From: Scenedesmus sp. ARA3
Taxonomy: Eukaryota > Chlorophyta > Chlorophyceae > Sphaeropleales > Scenedesmaceae
Assembly: GCA_004335835.1 (NCBI GenBank)
Contig: RWJK01000339.1
Span: 1 to 33,545 of the forward strand
DNA: 33,545 bases
Direction: 5' to 3'
Part shown: positions 20,601-29,482 of the stretch, piece by piece
Position numbering within the stretch: the first letter of the stretch is position 1
Layout of the letters: each line of letters begins with the position of its first letter
Made by a program: the position numbers and the translations under genes
Notes under the pieces: model-generated
What the model saw: only the letters and a program-made list of their open reading frames with translations
What the model was told of the DNA's origin: nothing
The model's database searches: none

Positions 20601-22315
20601 ACTGCAGGCAACATGTATGCAGCGGGTGCGCTGTCGCGTCTGCTGGCGCTGAACAAGTGGCTGTGGAAGTGCCCCGAGGTCAAAGCGCGGGCCTCGCAGC
20701 TGCTGGCAGACATTCGGCAGGGCATCCGCGCGCACGGCATTGTGGCGGCTGCGGACGGCACGCGTGTGTACGCATACGAGGTGTGTGTGCACGCACAAAT
20801 GTGTGCTTGCTTGCCGTGACACATGCCTGGCACATGTGATTGCACGGAGCTGGCATATAGCTTGTTGACACGGTAATCGGTACTCACGGCTGCCACTGTT
20901 GCAAGTTTTCAAATTGCTGTTCGCATCTGGCAAAACTTTGATGCACTGGGCTAGTCCCATTGCCTTGCACTGCCCACGTGTCTAGATGTGAGCAGTGACA
21001 GCAGCATGCTGTGTGCTGCACGGTGCTGCAGGTGGATGGCCGTGGCAATGCGCTGCTGGACTTTGACGACCCTAACTTGCCGTCGCTGCTGGCCATGCCG
21101 CTGCTGGGCTTTGATGGATACGACACAGAGGTAGGTTGGGGTGGTGTTGGGTGTATTCATGTGTTTTGTGGAGCAGCAGTCACTGAGTGTGACTGCTGGC
21201 CATGCCGCTGCTGGGCTGGGCTGTGTTCGCTCTCTAGTTGTTTTGTTGACGTATGATGCTTGACGACCCCAACCTGCAATCAAAGCTGGCCATGCCGCTG
21301 CTGGGCTACGATGGCTACGATACAGAGGTAGGAGCGCAGGCTGTTTGGACGATGATGCTGAGTGCAATCGTGTTACCTGTAAGATAGTGTGTGGTCCGTC
21401 ACCTGCGGCATGCATATCTGTTACTGATCCCTGGTTTACTCACTGTAGGCATCCTCACCTGCTGCTGCCTACGCTGCCACTGCTGCTGCTGCTGGTGCCA
21501 TGCAGATGTACGCCAACGCGCGCCGCCGCATCCTCAGCAGCAGCAACCCCTATCACTACAGTGGCAGCGCATTCTCAGGCCTGGGATCGCCGCACACACC
21601 GCCTCAGTATGTGTGGCCGCTGGCACTGATGGTGCAAGGGCTCACCAGCAGTGACCCGAATGAGCAGGCTGCGCTGCTGCGGGTGCTGCTGCGCATGCAG
21701 TGCGGCAACGGGCTAATGCATGAGAGCGTGCACGTGAGTGTGATTGTATGGCACTGCCAGGAAAGGTCGCGAAACAAGGGGTGTTGGCACGTTAGTTTTT
21801 GTCAAGCTGCTAGGTTCTTGCGCAGCCGTGGTGCCATTCACAGAGGCTCCCGTTATCTCCATGCGGGAGCCGTTGAGTCGGCTTTGCTAAGCGAATCCAA
21901 TGCAACAAGCGCGCACTAGCTGGCTGTTGCCGCCTTGCCTTGCAGCCTTGCGGCATCCACACATCACCCTGCTACCTTGCTGTGCCAAACTCCTCACCCT
22001 GCAAACATTGCCATGGCACACTGCTGTGCCACTTCACTGCGTCTCACACTGTCCTGCAACCTTACCGTGTCCTGCACTGCTGTGCAGGTGTCTGCCCCCA
22101 GGCGCTGCACGCGGCCACACTTTGAGTGGGCCAATGCGCTGCTGGTGGTGGCAGTGGAGCAGCTGCTAGGGTTTGACTGCGACCTTGCCGCACAGCAGGT
22201 GCATTTGAAGGAGCTTTCGATGCGCGAATGGCGCCGCAGCCGTGTTGCTCAGGGGGCGCTGAACCCGCTAATGTTTGAACGATTGGAAGCAAAGGTGCAA
22301 CATGAGGGGCGATGA
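17629..22315 (+). CDS. GH125 family glycoside hydrolase (metal-independent alpha-mannosidase type), signal-anchored
   Basis: Probable exo-alpha-mannosidase of the secretory pathway. Exons: 17629-18188, 18476-18527, 18787-18852, 19237-19394, 19976-20069, 20358-20420, 20608-20780, 21032-21130, 21449-21733, 22088-22315; phases agree at every junction except the first. About 589 aa once the first junction is resolved. A 31-residue basic N-terminal tail precedes a hydrophobic anchor at about 32-52, so a type II Golgi/ER membrane topology is likely, with an NST sequon at 78. Family blocks in order: TGDIDDQWVRDSAVQ (154 on), VIEGAIRTQAYYILSDPYANAF, ERKYELDSGAYFLNLL, TEQHHEAQSPYRF, MVWSAFRPSDDAAAYGYNIP, NPYHYSG...GSPHTPPQYVWPLALM, MHES and TRPHFEWANALL. 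At the first junction exon 1 ends in phase 2 while exon 2 reads in phase 0, apparently because of an 8-bp duplication at 18175-18190. An alternative acceptor at 18438 or 18441 would restore the frame with 12 or 11 extra codons. Introns hold extra copies of exons 4 and 8. Confidence 0.88.
19121..19188 (+). repeat. Partial copy of the 5' part of GH125 exon 4
   Basis: Immediately after a TGTGCAG acceptor, this segment encodes KGGWTVKHKYELDYRTYLLN, matching KGGWTAERKYELDSGAYFLN of exon 4 at 19237. Phase is identical (two leading bases). Similarity ends abruptly after AACCTGCTG and no donor follows, so as a separate exon it is probably dead. As an alternative acceptor it would run into a stop at 19213. 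Confidence 0.8.
19455..19651 (+). repeat. Two further copies of the 3' end of GH125 exon 4
   Basis: Copies at 19455-19527 and 19574-19651 match 19326-19403, the end of exon 4 with its AAG|GTGCGG donor. Both keep an open frame (LEPERLRSEPVLHDAALLML and FELEQLLSEPVLHDASLLML) and the donor. Neither has a clear acceptor directly upstream. A short fragment (CTCCAAGGTGCGGC) recurs near 19738. Unit spacing is about 120-130 bp. Confidence 0.85.
21195..21333 (+). repeat. Copies of the 3' end of GH125 exon 8
   Basis: 21255-21327 repeats the end of exon 8 (21058-21130): DDPNLQSKLAMPLLGYDGYD against DDPNLPSLLAMPLLGFDGYD, with the GAG|GTAGG donor retained. A shorter piece at 21195-21217 (GCTGGCCATGCCGCTGCTGG) is a third copy. 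The nearest upstream AG (21236) would put a TGA in frame, so the copy is probably not spliced in. Confidence 0.85.
21845..21871. other. Small hairpin in GH125 intron 9
   Basis: GGCTCCCG (21845-21852) and CGGGAGCC (21864-21871) form a perfect 8-bp stem with an 11-nt loop. It lies inside the 354-nt intron between exons 9 and 10. The stem is too short to propose a microRNA precursor. Confidence 0.6.
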
Positions 22316-23904
22316 AGAGTTTCGACGATGTTGGTGGCATTAGAGTGGATTCTGGTGTCTTAAGTTGCACAGCGTGTGTGGAACGCATGTGCAGAAGCCA
22401 CAAGTTCAGATCATTCAACAACTTCCTTTGCTGTCATGCAGTGGCCTGCAGAATAGTTTGTTGCTACTGTTGCAGGAGGTGCAGCCTTCATGCTACCAGC
22501 ATGCTTGTTGGTCATTGGCTAGCAGTGCAGTGCCTGCAACAGCTGTACATCAACGCTTTATAAACTCAGAGGTGCAAATTGCAGCCAGCGCCTGTCACAA
22601 TGGTTGTCGGAGAAGGTTGAGCTGCGTGCTGAGCTGAGTATGTTGGGCTAAGTTGAGCTATGTTTCGTGTGATGTGTGAAATATGTTGAGCCATGTTGAA
22701 TCTTGTTGAGCTGCGTTGAGCTCCATCACCCCTGTTGCCTCTGCAGCCAGATGTCCTGCAGCCAGATGTCCTGCACCCACGTGTTGTGCTAGTGGCGGGA
22801 TGTGCCACGACACTGCATGCTCCGCAACATGATGGCAGCAGCCGCTTCAATTGAGTGCGGCACCACAGCTTGATGCGGATCTGTACACAGCGAACAAGCA
22901 GTTTGCTGTTGGCTGCAGCTGCATCGCAGAGTGCCACATGCCGTTGCTTCTGTCAGTACAGCTGCACAGCAGAAAGCTGTCTGCTGTGCATCTCATGTGC
23001 AATGCATGGTCTTCTGTCCTGTTGCTGAGCATTCCCGCCATCAGTTTCGCCATGTTGTGTTGCTGCTTTTCAAAATTGTTGTGCTCATCTGTGCAGCAGC
23101 ATGCCTGGCTGCGACCACCTGCACATACCAATTCCGTGTGTGCATGGGAAGCTCTGCATGCATGTGACAGGTCATGTCATCTTGCCTTTCCTGTAATTAG
23201 GACAGCTGTCTTGCTGATGTGCAGTTCTGCTTGTTGCTTTGTTGTTGACGCGCAATGTCCAGGGTTTCAACCCCTGGCACCTTGATCTTGCAGACTCATG
23301 ACAGTGATGCATAGCTATAGCTCTTGTTTATGTTGTTAGAGGCTGCCATCGGCCATTCTGCTGGTGCTATGCTCGCAGCGTGCGGTCATCACTGACTGGC
23401 AGCAGCAGTGCTGCGGTCCGCAGCCGCCACACATGCCTTGCAGCCGTATGGAACACCGTGATGAATATGCATTCATTGGTTGGTGAATCGTGCTTTGTCA
23501 TCGTGCGTTCTGGCTTTCGTGCATGAAGCTTGGAAGGGGTCCTGCATCCAGGTGTGTCACCATATGGTGACTGTACTGCTGGACCAAGTACCATGTCTGG
23601 CAGGCCTAGGGCGCGGCAGGCACCGTAAGTATGTCTTTTAGCTGCTCAACAAGCTGTTTGCGTGGCTCGAGGTGCCTTGGGTGTGCCAGTCAGTAACAAA
23701 TACACAAGTGCTGCACAGGTTACGGTCGATGGTGGTTGTCCGAGTTTGCGATGCTAGGGTACACTAACGATTGGTCTGCACTCATCCTAGCGAAGCTATT
23801 GCAATAACTGGTGGATGCCAAGCAATCACCCCGAGCAGCCACCACAAGTCCCAGGCACCAGCAAATAGTTACGATCGCGAGCGGCAAACAACATTAACAT
23901 TAAC
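22316..23904. other. Intergenic region with short repeats, no gene seen
   Basis: Between the GH125 stop and the SET gene. At 22614-22723 the motif GTTGAGC or TTGAGCT occurs about seven times with irregular spacing. At 22741-22770 the 15-mer CTGCAGCCAGATGTC is duplicated in tandem. A TGTAA at 23192 is far from the GH125 stop (about 880 nt). Just before the SET start, ATTAACATTAAC is a short direct repeat. No coding frame with gene-like codon use was found. Confidence 0.5.
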
Positions 23905-25490
23905 ATGAAACTATCGTGTCGAAATGCTTTTCAGCAGTCACGCTGCCCACCTGGTCGCGTGCTGCCATGCTCAGGGCACCTGCTGCTGCATGCGCCTAGC
24001 AGACCAGCTAGGGCAGCTCGGCTCTGTTGCCAGGCAGCTAAAATCAAACCAAAGAAGGGAGCAGGCAGCAAGAAAGGTTTTGGCGCTGAAAAGCAGCAGA
24101 AGCAGGAGCCAACAGAGCCTTGGGAGGAGGAAGTGCTGGCTCCCTACAAGGTGTATTACAAGCCAAACTTCAAGCCACCTCGCTACACAGGGCCCATTGA
24201 GCCCAAGAGGTTCGAAGGTAGGTCTATCATGCATCATCAGACGAGCTGTTGCTTAAGAAGCCATGACTGCAGCTGCATAAATCTACACTTGCAGCACAGC
24301 CTGACAGGCCTGGCCCAGCTGCAGGGGCAGCCATGCAGGAGCTCTGCAGCTGCACAGAGACAAGCGGCGACCCGTGTCACATTATGCTTTGTACTAAAAG
24401 CGCCATGTTTGTTTCTGGACGGCAGTGGTGACAGCGCCACAGGGCGCTCAGCATTCAACTCGCAACATCTGACTGGTTTCCTGCAAGCGCATCCTCTGCT
24501 GCTAGCCCCGGATTTTCAAGCCTGCCCACCACAACTCCTGCAACTGCAGATGGCAGCATCGGCGTGGTAGCAGCAGAAGAGGTGACAGGCGCAGAGCTGC
24601 TGTCAGTCAGCCAGCCTCTGGCCTTCCTAGAAGGAGCCATGGGCAGTCCCCCTTCTGTTGAAGACTTGCATGTAGCAATGCTGGAGGCAGAACTGGGGCC
24701 AGCAGTAGCCAAGATACTAAGCTACCTACCCCGCAAACCCTCACCAGTAGCAGCAGCAGCAGCAGGAGCTAGCAGCAGCACCGACCATCCCCAGCTGCAG
24801 CAGCAGCAGCAGCAGCAGGTGGATCCTAATGCTCAGGAGCTCCCTCCCAGCATGATGCATCTGCAGCCGGCCTTCTGGGGCCAGGTGCAGCAGGGCGCTG
24901 GCGGGCTGGCTGCCAAGAAGGTCGGCAGCAAGGCGTTGATGAGGCTGCTGCAGGCCTCCTGCTGGAGCGAGGAGTTCCAGGACCCGGCAGCTGCGCAGGT
25001 GAGGGGTAGTTTGCTGGGTGTCATTGCATGATGGTTATGCATAATCGCTTGCAGTGCTGGCGGGATGTGCAGGCCTCCTGCTGGAGCGAGGAGTTCTAGC
25101 ACCCAGCAGCTGCGCAGGTGACTGGCTGATTGGCGTTGTGGCATGGTAGTTATGCATGGTTTGAGATGGTGGGTAAGTGTGCAGGCCTCCTGCTGGAGCG
25201 AGGAGTTCCAGTTCCCAGCAGCTGCCCAGTTGAGGGGTTGGTTGGCGTTGTGTAGTGCCTGCAGTGACGGCTGTTCGGGTTTAAATGAGGTTTGCAGCAG
25301 CTCATCCACCTTCAGGCAGCCTGCAAGTTGTGTCAGCAGCAGAGTGTTGTTTTGACATCGGTTGTCGCAGGCAAATCGCATTTCCAAACAAGTCACGCGC
25401 GAGCTGGGCCGGGTCACCAGCCCCTGGACACATCTAATCAGCATGCAAATGCTGCCGCTGCTGCTGCTGACGCGTGCTGCTGCTGACGCG

Positions 25491-25544
<54 letters not shown>

Positions 25545-25620
25545 AGGTACGCCACGAGCGGCCTCAGGGTTTCATTGGCGTGTGGCCTGAGCTGGCGCTG
25601 CTGACCCTGCCGCTGACGCG

Positions 25621-25665
<45 letters not shown>

Positions 25666-28600
25666 AGGTACGCCACGAGCGGCCTCAGGGTTTTATTGGT
25701 GTGTGGCCTGAGCTGGCGCTGCTGCGGCACAGCTGCGCCCCCAACAGCAGCGTGGTGGTGGTGGGCAAGCACATGCTGCTGCACGCAACAGCAGACCTGG
25801 ACCCTGGCACTGAGGTCACCTTCAACAAGCTGGGCAGGTGAGGGGTGTGTTTTGGCATGGTAGTTTGGGAGACAAGGGGTGCAGCTGGCTTGTTCTGTGG
25901 TGTTATGCTGTTTTATGCTGTTGATGTGCCAGCAGACCTGGACCCTGGCACTGAGGTCACCTTGAACAAGCTGGGGCAGGTGGGGCTGCAGCGGGCTTGA
26001 TTCTGTTGAGGTCGTGGTGCTCTACATGCAGCTGGTAGAGGCGACGTGCGATGTCGCTACCACCAAGCTGGTGGTAAGGCGGCGCAGAGCTGGGCAGCAG
26101 GCGCAGTTCTGTGGCTTCTGTGCATTTGCGTTGGACGCAGCAGAGCAGAGCGAAGTGCGACACGGCTGGCTTGCTTTGCACATGCGGCAGTTGGCATATC
26201 GTGGTCGCCTTATCCCCCAGCTGCAGCAGTCAACCATATGCCATGCACACCACCATCTAATGCCTCACCCATGCCCCTGTCTGCCCCTGCTGTGCTGCAG
26301 TGTTATTGCCGCCCCGCTGGCAGCCAGGCAAGCAGCACACGAGGAGCTCTTTGGCCGGCCCTGCCGCTGCAGCAGGTGCAGCCTTGATGCCACGCTGCCT
26401 CAAGAAACAGTGCAGCAGCTGCAGGCGCTGCATGCTGCTGCAGACAGTGAGTGGCCGCAGCGGCTGCAGGCAGCACTGGAAGGTGCAGAAGAAGCTGATC
26501 CTGAGGAGACGGCAGAACTGTTGGCAGAGCTGCAGGTGGGCCTGGGGTTTTGGGGTTTTGGGGTGGCATGTGTGTGGGCCGGGGCTCTGGGCTGTAGTGC
26601 AGGCAGCACTGGAAGGGACAGAGGAACCACATTTTGAGGAGACAGGAGAGCTGCTGGCAGAGCTGCAGGTGGGCACGGGGCCTGGAGGTTGCACGGAAAA
26701 TGAGGTCTCAACATGTTGCATGATTATGTATTCGGCAACAGCCAGTACCCTGCATTTACCCACATGCAACTGCTGCTGCCACTGCTGCTGCTACAGGCTG
26801 AGGTTGCTGCTGACATCGATGAGCTTGATGCTGCCCTTGCGCTGCACCTGCCTGAGCGTGAAGACCAGCTGGCAGTGCTGTGCGTTTTTTTATGCCTCAC
26901 TGACCCAACTGCTGCACCTACGCTGCTGCTGCTGCAGGCTGAGGTGGCTGCTGACATCGAGGAGGTAAATGTTGCGCTGGCAGCCCACCTGCCTGAGCGC
27001 GAAGACCTGCTCGCGGTGCTGTGCGGTTTTCATAATGCCTCACCTGACCCCCAACTGCCACATCTGCTGCTGCTGCTGCTGCTGCTGCTGCAGGCGGAGG
27101 TCGCTGCTGACATCGACGAGCTTGATGCTGCTCTCGCGCTGCACCTGCCGGAGCGCGAAGACCAGCTGGCGGTGCTGTGTGGCGCATATGCTGCGTATGA
27201 CCTGGCCTGGCAGATGGAGGAGATACTGGCTGAGGAGCCTGACCTGGATAAGCTGGCCAACTGTGTGGCGCTGCTGAGAGTGAGTGCTGCTGCTGCTGCC
27301 TAGCCGTATTGCGGGCGTGCCTGGCATCGATAACTGCCAATGCAATGGCTGCTGGACACTCTGCTGTTACAGCTGTTGCATGGTGAATACAGCCATGCTG
27401 CAATATGACCTGGCCTGGCAGATGGAGGAGGTGCTGGCCGAGGAGCCTGACTTGGATTAGCTGGCCAACTGTGTGGCGCTGCTGAGGGTGAGTAGCAGGC
27501 TCCAGGGGTTAGGCCAGTTGCTGCTGCTGAGGAGCCAGACTTCCTGTAGTTGGCCGGCTGTGCAGTTGGCCAGCAGCATATGTACAAGTGCATGTGCAAG
27601 GTTGCCAAATTTTAAAGCTGTCATGTGCTGCCTTTGTGCTGCTGCCGCCCCTTTCATTCACAGATCTTCGCGCGCGCGGCAACAAGAGCCACCTGTACAC
27701 AGCTCGCATGCTGCACTTGCTCACTGTGCAAGTCTGCAACTTTCCCAACATCCTTTATGCTGCCGCCCTTCCACCCACCTCTGCCCCAACAGATCTTTGC
27801 GCGCGGCAGTGAGAGTCACCTGTACACAGCGCTCATGCTGCACCAGGGCGTCACCAGCCGCGCAGAGGCCATGGTGGGAGCGGTGCAGGCCATGACGCGC
27901 AAGACGCAGGCGCGGCAGCGGCGGCTGGCGGCTGAGATGCAGCGCATGGCTGCATCTGGCGAGGCTGCTTCGTATGCGTACGCGGAGGCGCTATCGTGCA
28001 GGTGAGAGTGAGGCGTGGTTGCAGTGGCAGTGGTAGCAGGCTGTGGCTGGCGGCTGAGATGCAGCGCAAGGCTGCTTCGTATGCAAATACGGAGGCTTCA
28101 TCTTGCTGGTGGGCGCATTTATACTGGCGGTGCTAGCAGGGCGTGACTGGTGCAGGTTGGCTGCAGGAGCAACAGGAGCGCTGGAGCACAGAGTGGACGG
28201 GCACCGGGTTGGGTCATGTGCAGCGCAACAGCAGCAGCAGCAAGTCGCGGCCTGACTGAGTGTCCTTAACACTTGCGCATGTGGCAGAACGAGAGTGTTT
28301 CAGTACAGCTGATATGCGTGCTTTGCAAATTCTTTTGTTGACATGCTGCTGCTGCTGTTGCTGCTGATGCTGCCGCTGCCGCTGCCGCAGGTATGGTATG
28401 CTGCCCCAGGAGGGTCTGGTGCCTCAGCTGGAGCAGGGCCTGGCCATGTTCTTTACAGGCATGTTAGCACTCAGCGCTGCTGCTGCTGCTGCTGCCGTTG
28501 CCGCCGCTGCTGCTGCTGCTGCTGCTGCAGGTACGGCATGCTGCCCCAGGAAGGCCTGGTGCCTCAACTAGAGCAGGGCCTGGCCATGTTCTACGCAGGC

Positions 28601-28771
28601 CTATCTGCACTCAGCGCTGCACAAGGTGAAGGCTTAGACCAAGTGCCAGAGGTGACGCGCAACTTGACAATTGATGGCATCCCAGTGACTGTTGTTGACA
28701 CTGTTGAGGGATCTGCTTTTGCGCAGCCAGGGGAGGAGGGTTCGCAGGAGGTGGTGCAGCGCAAGGGCGGC

Positions 28772-28803
<32 letters not shown>

Positions 28804-28909
28804 GGGGCTGCGGGTGGATTGGTTGGAGGCTGATGTGCTGGAAGTGGATGGTGGAGAGGAGGTGGACGCAGCAGAGCAGCAGCAGCAGCAACTGTCTGCC
28901 AGGAGCTAG
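23905..28909 (+). CDS. SET-domain protein (SMYD-like SET without MYND), probable plastid targeting
   Basis: Probable protein-lysine methyltransferase; substrate unknown. Exons 23905-24217, 24550-24998, 25668-25837, 26301-26535, 27094-27279, 27793-28001 and 28531-28909 join with matching phases to 646 aa. Residues 1-45 are rich in Arg, Ser, Cys and Ala and end RAARLCCQAA, like a chloroplast transit peptide. The SET fold starts at about 105 (DGSIGVVAAEEVTGAELL). The key motif is RHSCAPNS (274-281), equivalent to NHSCxPN that helps bind AdoMet, followed by GKHMLLHATADLDPGTEVTF; the usual Tyr after this block is not evident. A post-SET CxCxxC zinc motif is at 332-337. A poly-A/S/Q insertion (about 175-200) interrupts SET. 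No MYND finger is seen. The C-terminal part (about 390-570) is helical and Ala/Leu-rich and may be a substrate-binding helical domain; the end is poly-Q and acidic. Five of six introns hold exon-edge duplicates, so additional isoforms are possible. Confidence 0.85.
25070..25240 (+). repeat. Two extra copies of the 3' end of SET-gene exon 2
   Basis: Copies at about 25070-25125 and 25191-25240 match 24951-25005 (ASCWSEEFQDPAAAQ plus donor). The first keeps the CAG|GTGA donor but has an in-frame TAG (GAGTTCTAG). The second has CAG|TTGAGG, so its donor is lost. The flanking TGGTTATGCAT-type sequence is also repeated, giving a unit of about 115-120 bp. Confidence 0.9.
25490..25667 (+). repeat. Two (CTG)n tracts serving as polypyrimidine/acceptor context
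   Basis: CTG runs of about 17 units (ending at 25546) and about 15 units (ending at 25667) sit directly before CAG acceptors of the exon 3 copy and of exon 3 itself. In the plus frames they encode poly-L, poly-A or poly-C. Confidence 0.9.
25547..25604 (+). repeat. Extra copy of the 5' part of SET-gene exon 3
   Basis: Directly after a (CTG)n-CAG acceptor it encodes VRHERPQGFIGVWPELALL, the same as the start of exon 3 at 25668. Only three of the first 57 bases differ. It then diverges into CTGACCCTGCCGCTGACGCG and a second (CTG)n tract that leads to the real exon. The preceding CTGACGCGTGCTGCTG is also repeated, so the unit is about 120 bp. The frame stays open through the tract between the copies. 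Confidence 0.9.
25930..25985 (+). repeat. Copy of the 3' end of SET-gene exon 3
   Basis: Matches 25783-25842 (ADLDPGTEVTFNKLG and donor) with a C-to-G change (F to L) and one inserted G before the donor (CTGGGGCAG|GTGGGG). An AGCAG lies just upstream and could act as an acceptor. Unit spacing is about 145 bp. Confidence 0.9.
26603..26668 (+). CDS. Possible cassette exon in the SET gene (duplicate of exon 4 end)
   Basis: 66 nt flanked by a TAGTGCAG acceptor and a GTGGGC donor, phase 0 on both sides, encoding AALEGTEEPHFEETGELLAE plus LQ. It parallels AALEGAEEADPEETAELLAE at the end of exon 4 (26470-26535). It could be spliced between exons 4 and 5 and add 22 residues without breaking the frame. 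Whether it is used cannot be told from the sequence. Confidence 0.45.
26797..27024 (+). repeat. Two upstream copies of the 5' part of SET-gene exon 5
   Basis: Copy 1 (26797-26883) encodes AEVAADIDELDAALALHLPE then REDQLAVLC. Copy 2 (26938-27024) encodes AEVAADIEEVNVALAAHLPE then REDLLAVLC. The functional exon starts at 27094 with the same 29 codons. Each copy follows a CTG-rich tract ending in CAG and is open in phase 0. Possible donors are TGC|GTTTTT (copy 1) and TGCG|GTTTTC (copy 2), both weak, and copy 2's is frame-shifting. Spacing is 141 and 156 bp. Confidence 0.9.
27400..27495 (+). repeat. Decayed copy of the 3' end of SET-gene exon 5
   Basis: Matches 27195-27290 (YDLAWQMEEILAEEPDLD...LANCVALLR and the GTGAGT donor). 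An AAG-to-TAG change puts a stop in frame (GATTAGCTGGCC). The donor is intact. Confidence 0.9.
27655..27715 (+). repeat. Decayed copy of the 5' part of SET-gene exon 6
   Basis: After a CATTCACAG acceptor this repeats the start of exon 6 (27793; IFARGSESHLYTAL). An insertion in the CGCGCGCGG run shifts the frame, so it is not usable as coding sequence. Confidence 0.85.
28045..28120 (+). repeat. Decayed copy of the 3' end of SET-gene exon 6
   Basis: Resembles 27923-28005 (RRLAAEMQRMAASGEAASYAYAEA) with a 12-bp deletion (the MAASGEAA region is shortened). The CAG|GTGAG donor has decayed to TGCTGGTGGGC. Confidence 0.8.
28391..28480 (+). repeat. Extra copy of the 5' part of SET-gene exon 7
   Basis: After a GCCGCAG acceptor it encodes YGMLPQEGLVPQLEQGLAMF, the same as exon 7 from 28531. 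It keeps exon phase and stays open, then runs straight into a (GCTGCTG)n tract at the CTCAGCGCTGC point where exon 7 continues with ACAAGG. Using this acceptor and reading on would give poly-A and then a shifted frame. Spacing is 140 bp. Confidence 0.9.
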
Positions 28910-29482
28910 GTGTGCTGTGTACGTGTAAAGTCGCAGCACTGCCGCAGTGCCAGCAGCTGGCAGCAGCCATGGCATGTGAGCTACTGCGTCACTGCACACA
29001 TGCATGTGCAGTGAAAGCAGCTTGATTTGCCTGATGCTTGACGCTGCTATGGATGCTTCTGGTTCCTGAGATTAAAACATCACATGCTGGTACAGGTAAG
29101 CCTGGGCGGGAAGTATCATCAGCTCCGAGCTGGAGTCCAGGAAAGTGTGACCAAGCCGCACGAACTTTGCAGACACGATGCTGTGCAGCCAGATAAAGCG
29201 CAATCAATATACGGCAAGCGATACATGAATTATAAAACTCGTGTGAAACGGTAAAAGCCCCGAAAAAAGGGGCCGATAACCCCTTGTCATGTTGTCATGT
29301 CCTACTTTTAGGTTTTTCGGTCGAATTGCGAAGCTTTATGATGTCGGGAGTTGTTCTGATTGTATCAAAGCAACTGACAAGCTATCCTACTTCTACCAAC
29401 AACGTCAAAAGCACATATCACTGGACTGTCGACACGGTGATTTTCTTCCTTTGCAGGTATACCTTCTCAAAAGTACAACATC
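28910..29482. other. Intergenic region between the SET gene and the secreted-protein gene
   Basis: Contains the SET-gene 3' end with its TGTAA. The right half (from about 29180) is AT-richer than the rest of the window. TATAAAA occurs at 29231-29237, about 250 bp before ATG 29483. A TTTTCTTCCTTTGCAG acceptor ends at 29456, suggesting a 5'-UTR intron. A GCCCC-GAAAAAA-GGGGC hairpin lies at 29257-29273. No gene was seen. Confidence 0.5.
28924..28928 (+). terminator. Candidate poly(A) signal TGTAA of the SET gene
   Basis: TGTAA occurs 15 nt after the stop codon at 28907-28909. This would give an unusually short 3' UTR, so it may not be the only signal used. Confidence 0.4.

Noticed and set aside
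21255..21327. Alternative exon 8 of GH125
   Set aside because: The donor and frame are intact, but the nearest upstream acceptor brings in an in-frame TGA, so it is listed as a duplicate, not an exon.
29257..29273. GCCCC-GAAAAAA-GGGGC hairpin resembling a bacterial terminator
   Set aside because: The stem is only 5 bp, there is no T run suited to a terminator, and the DNA is nuclear eukaryotic.
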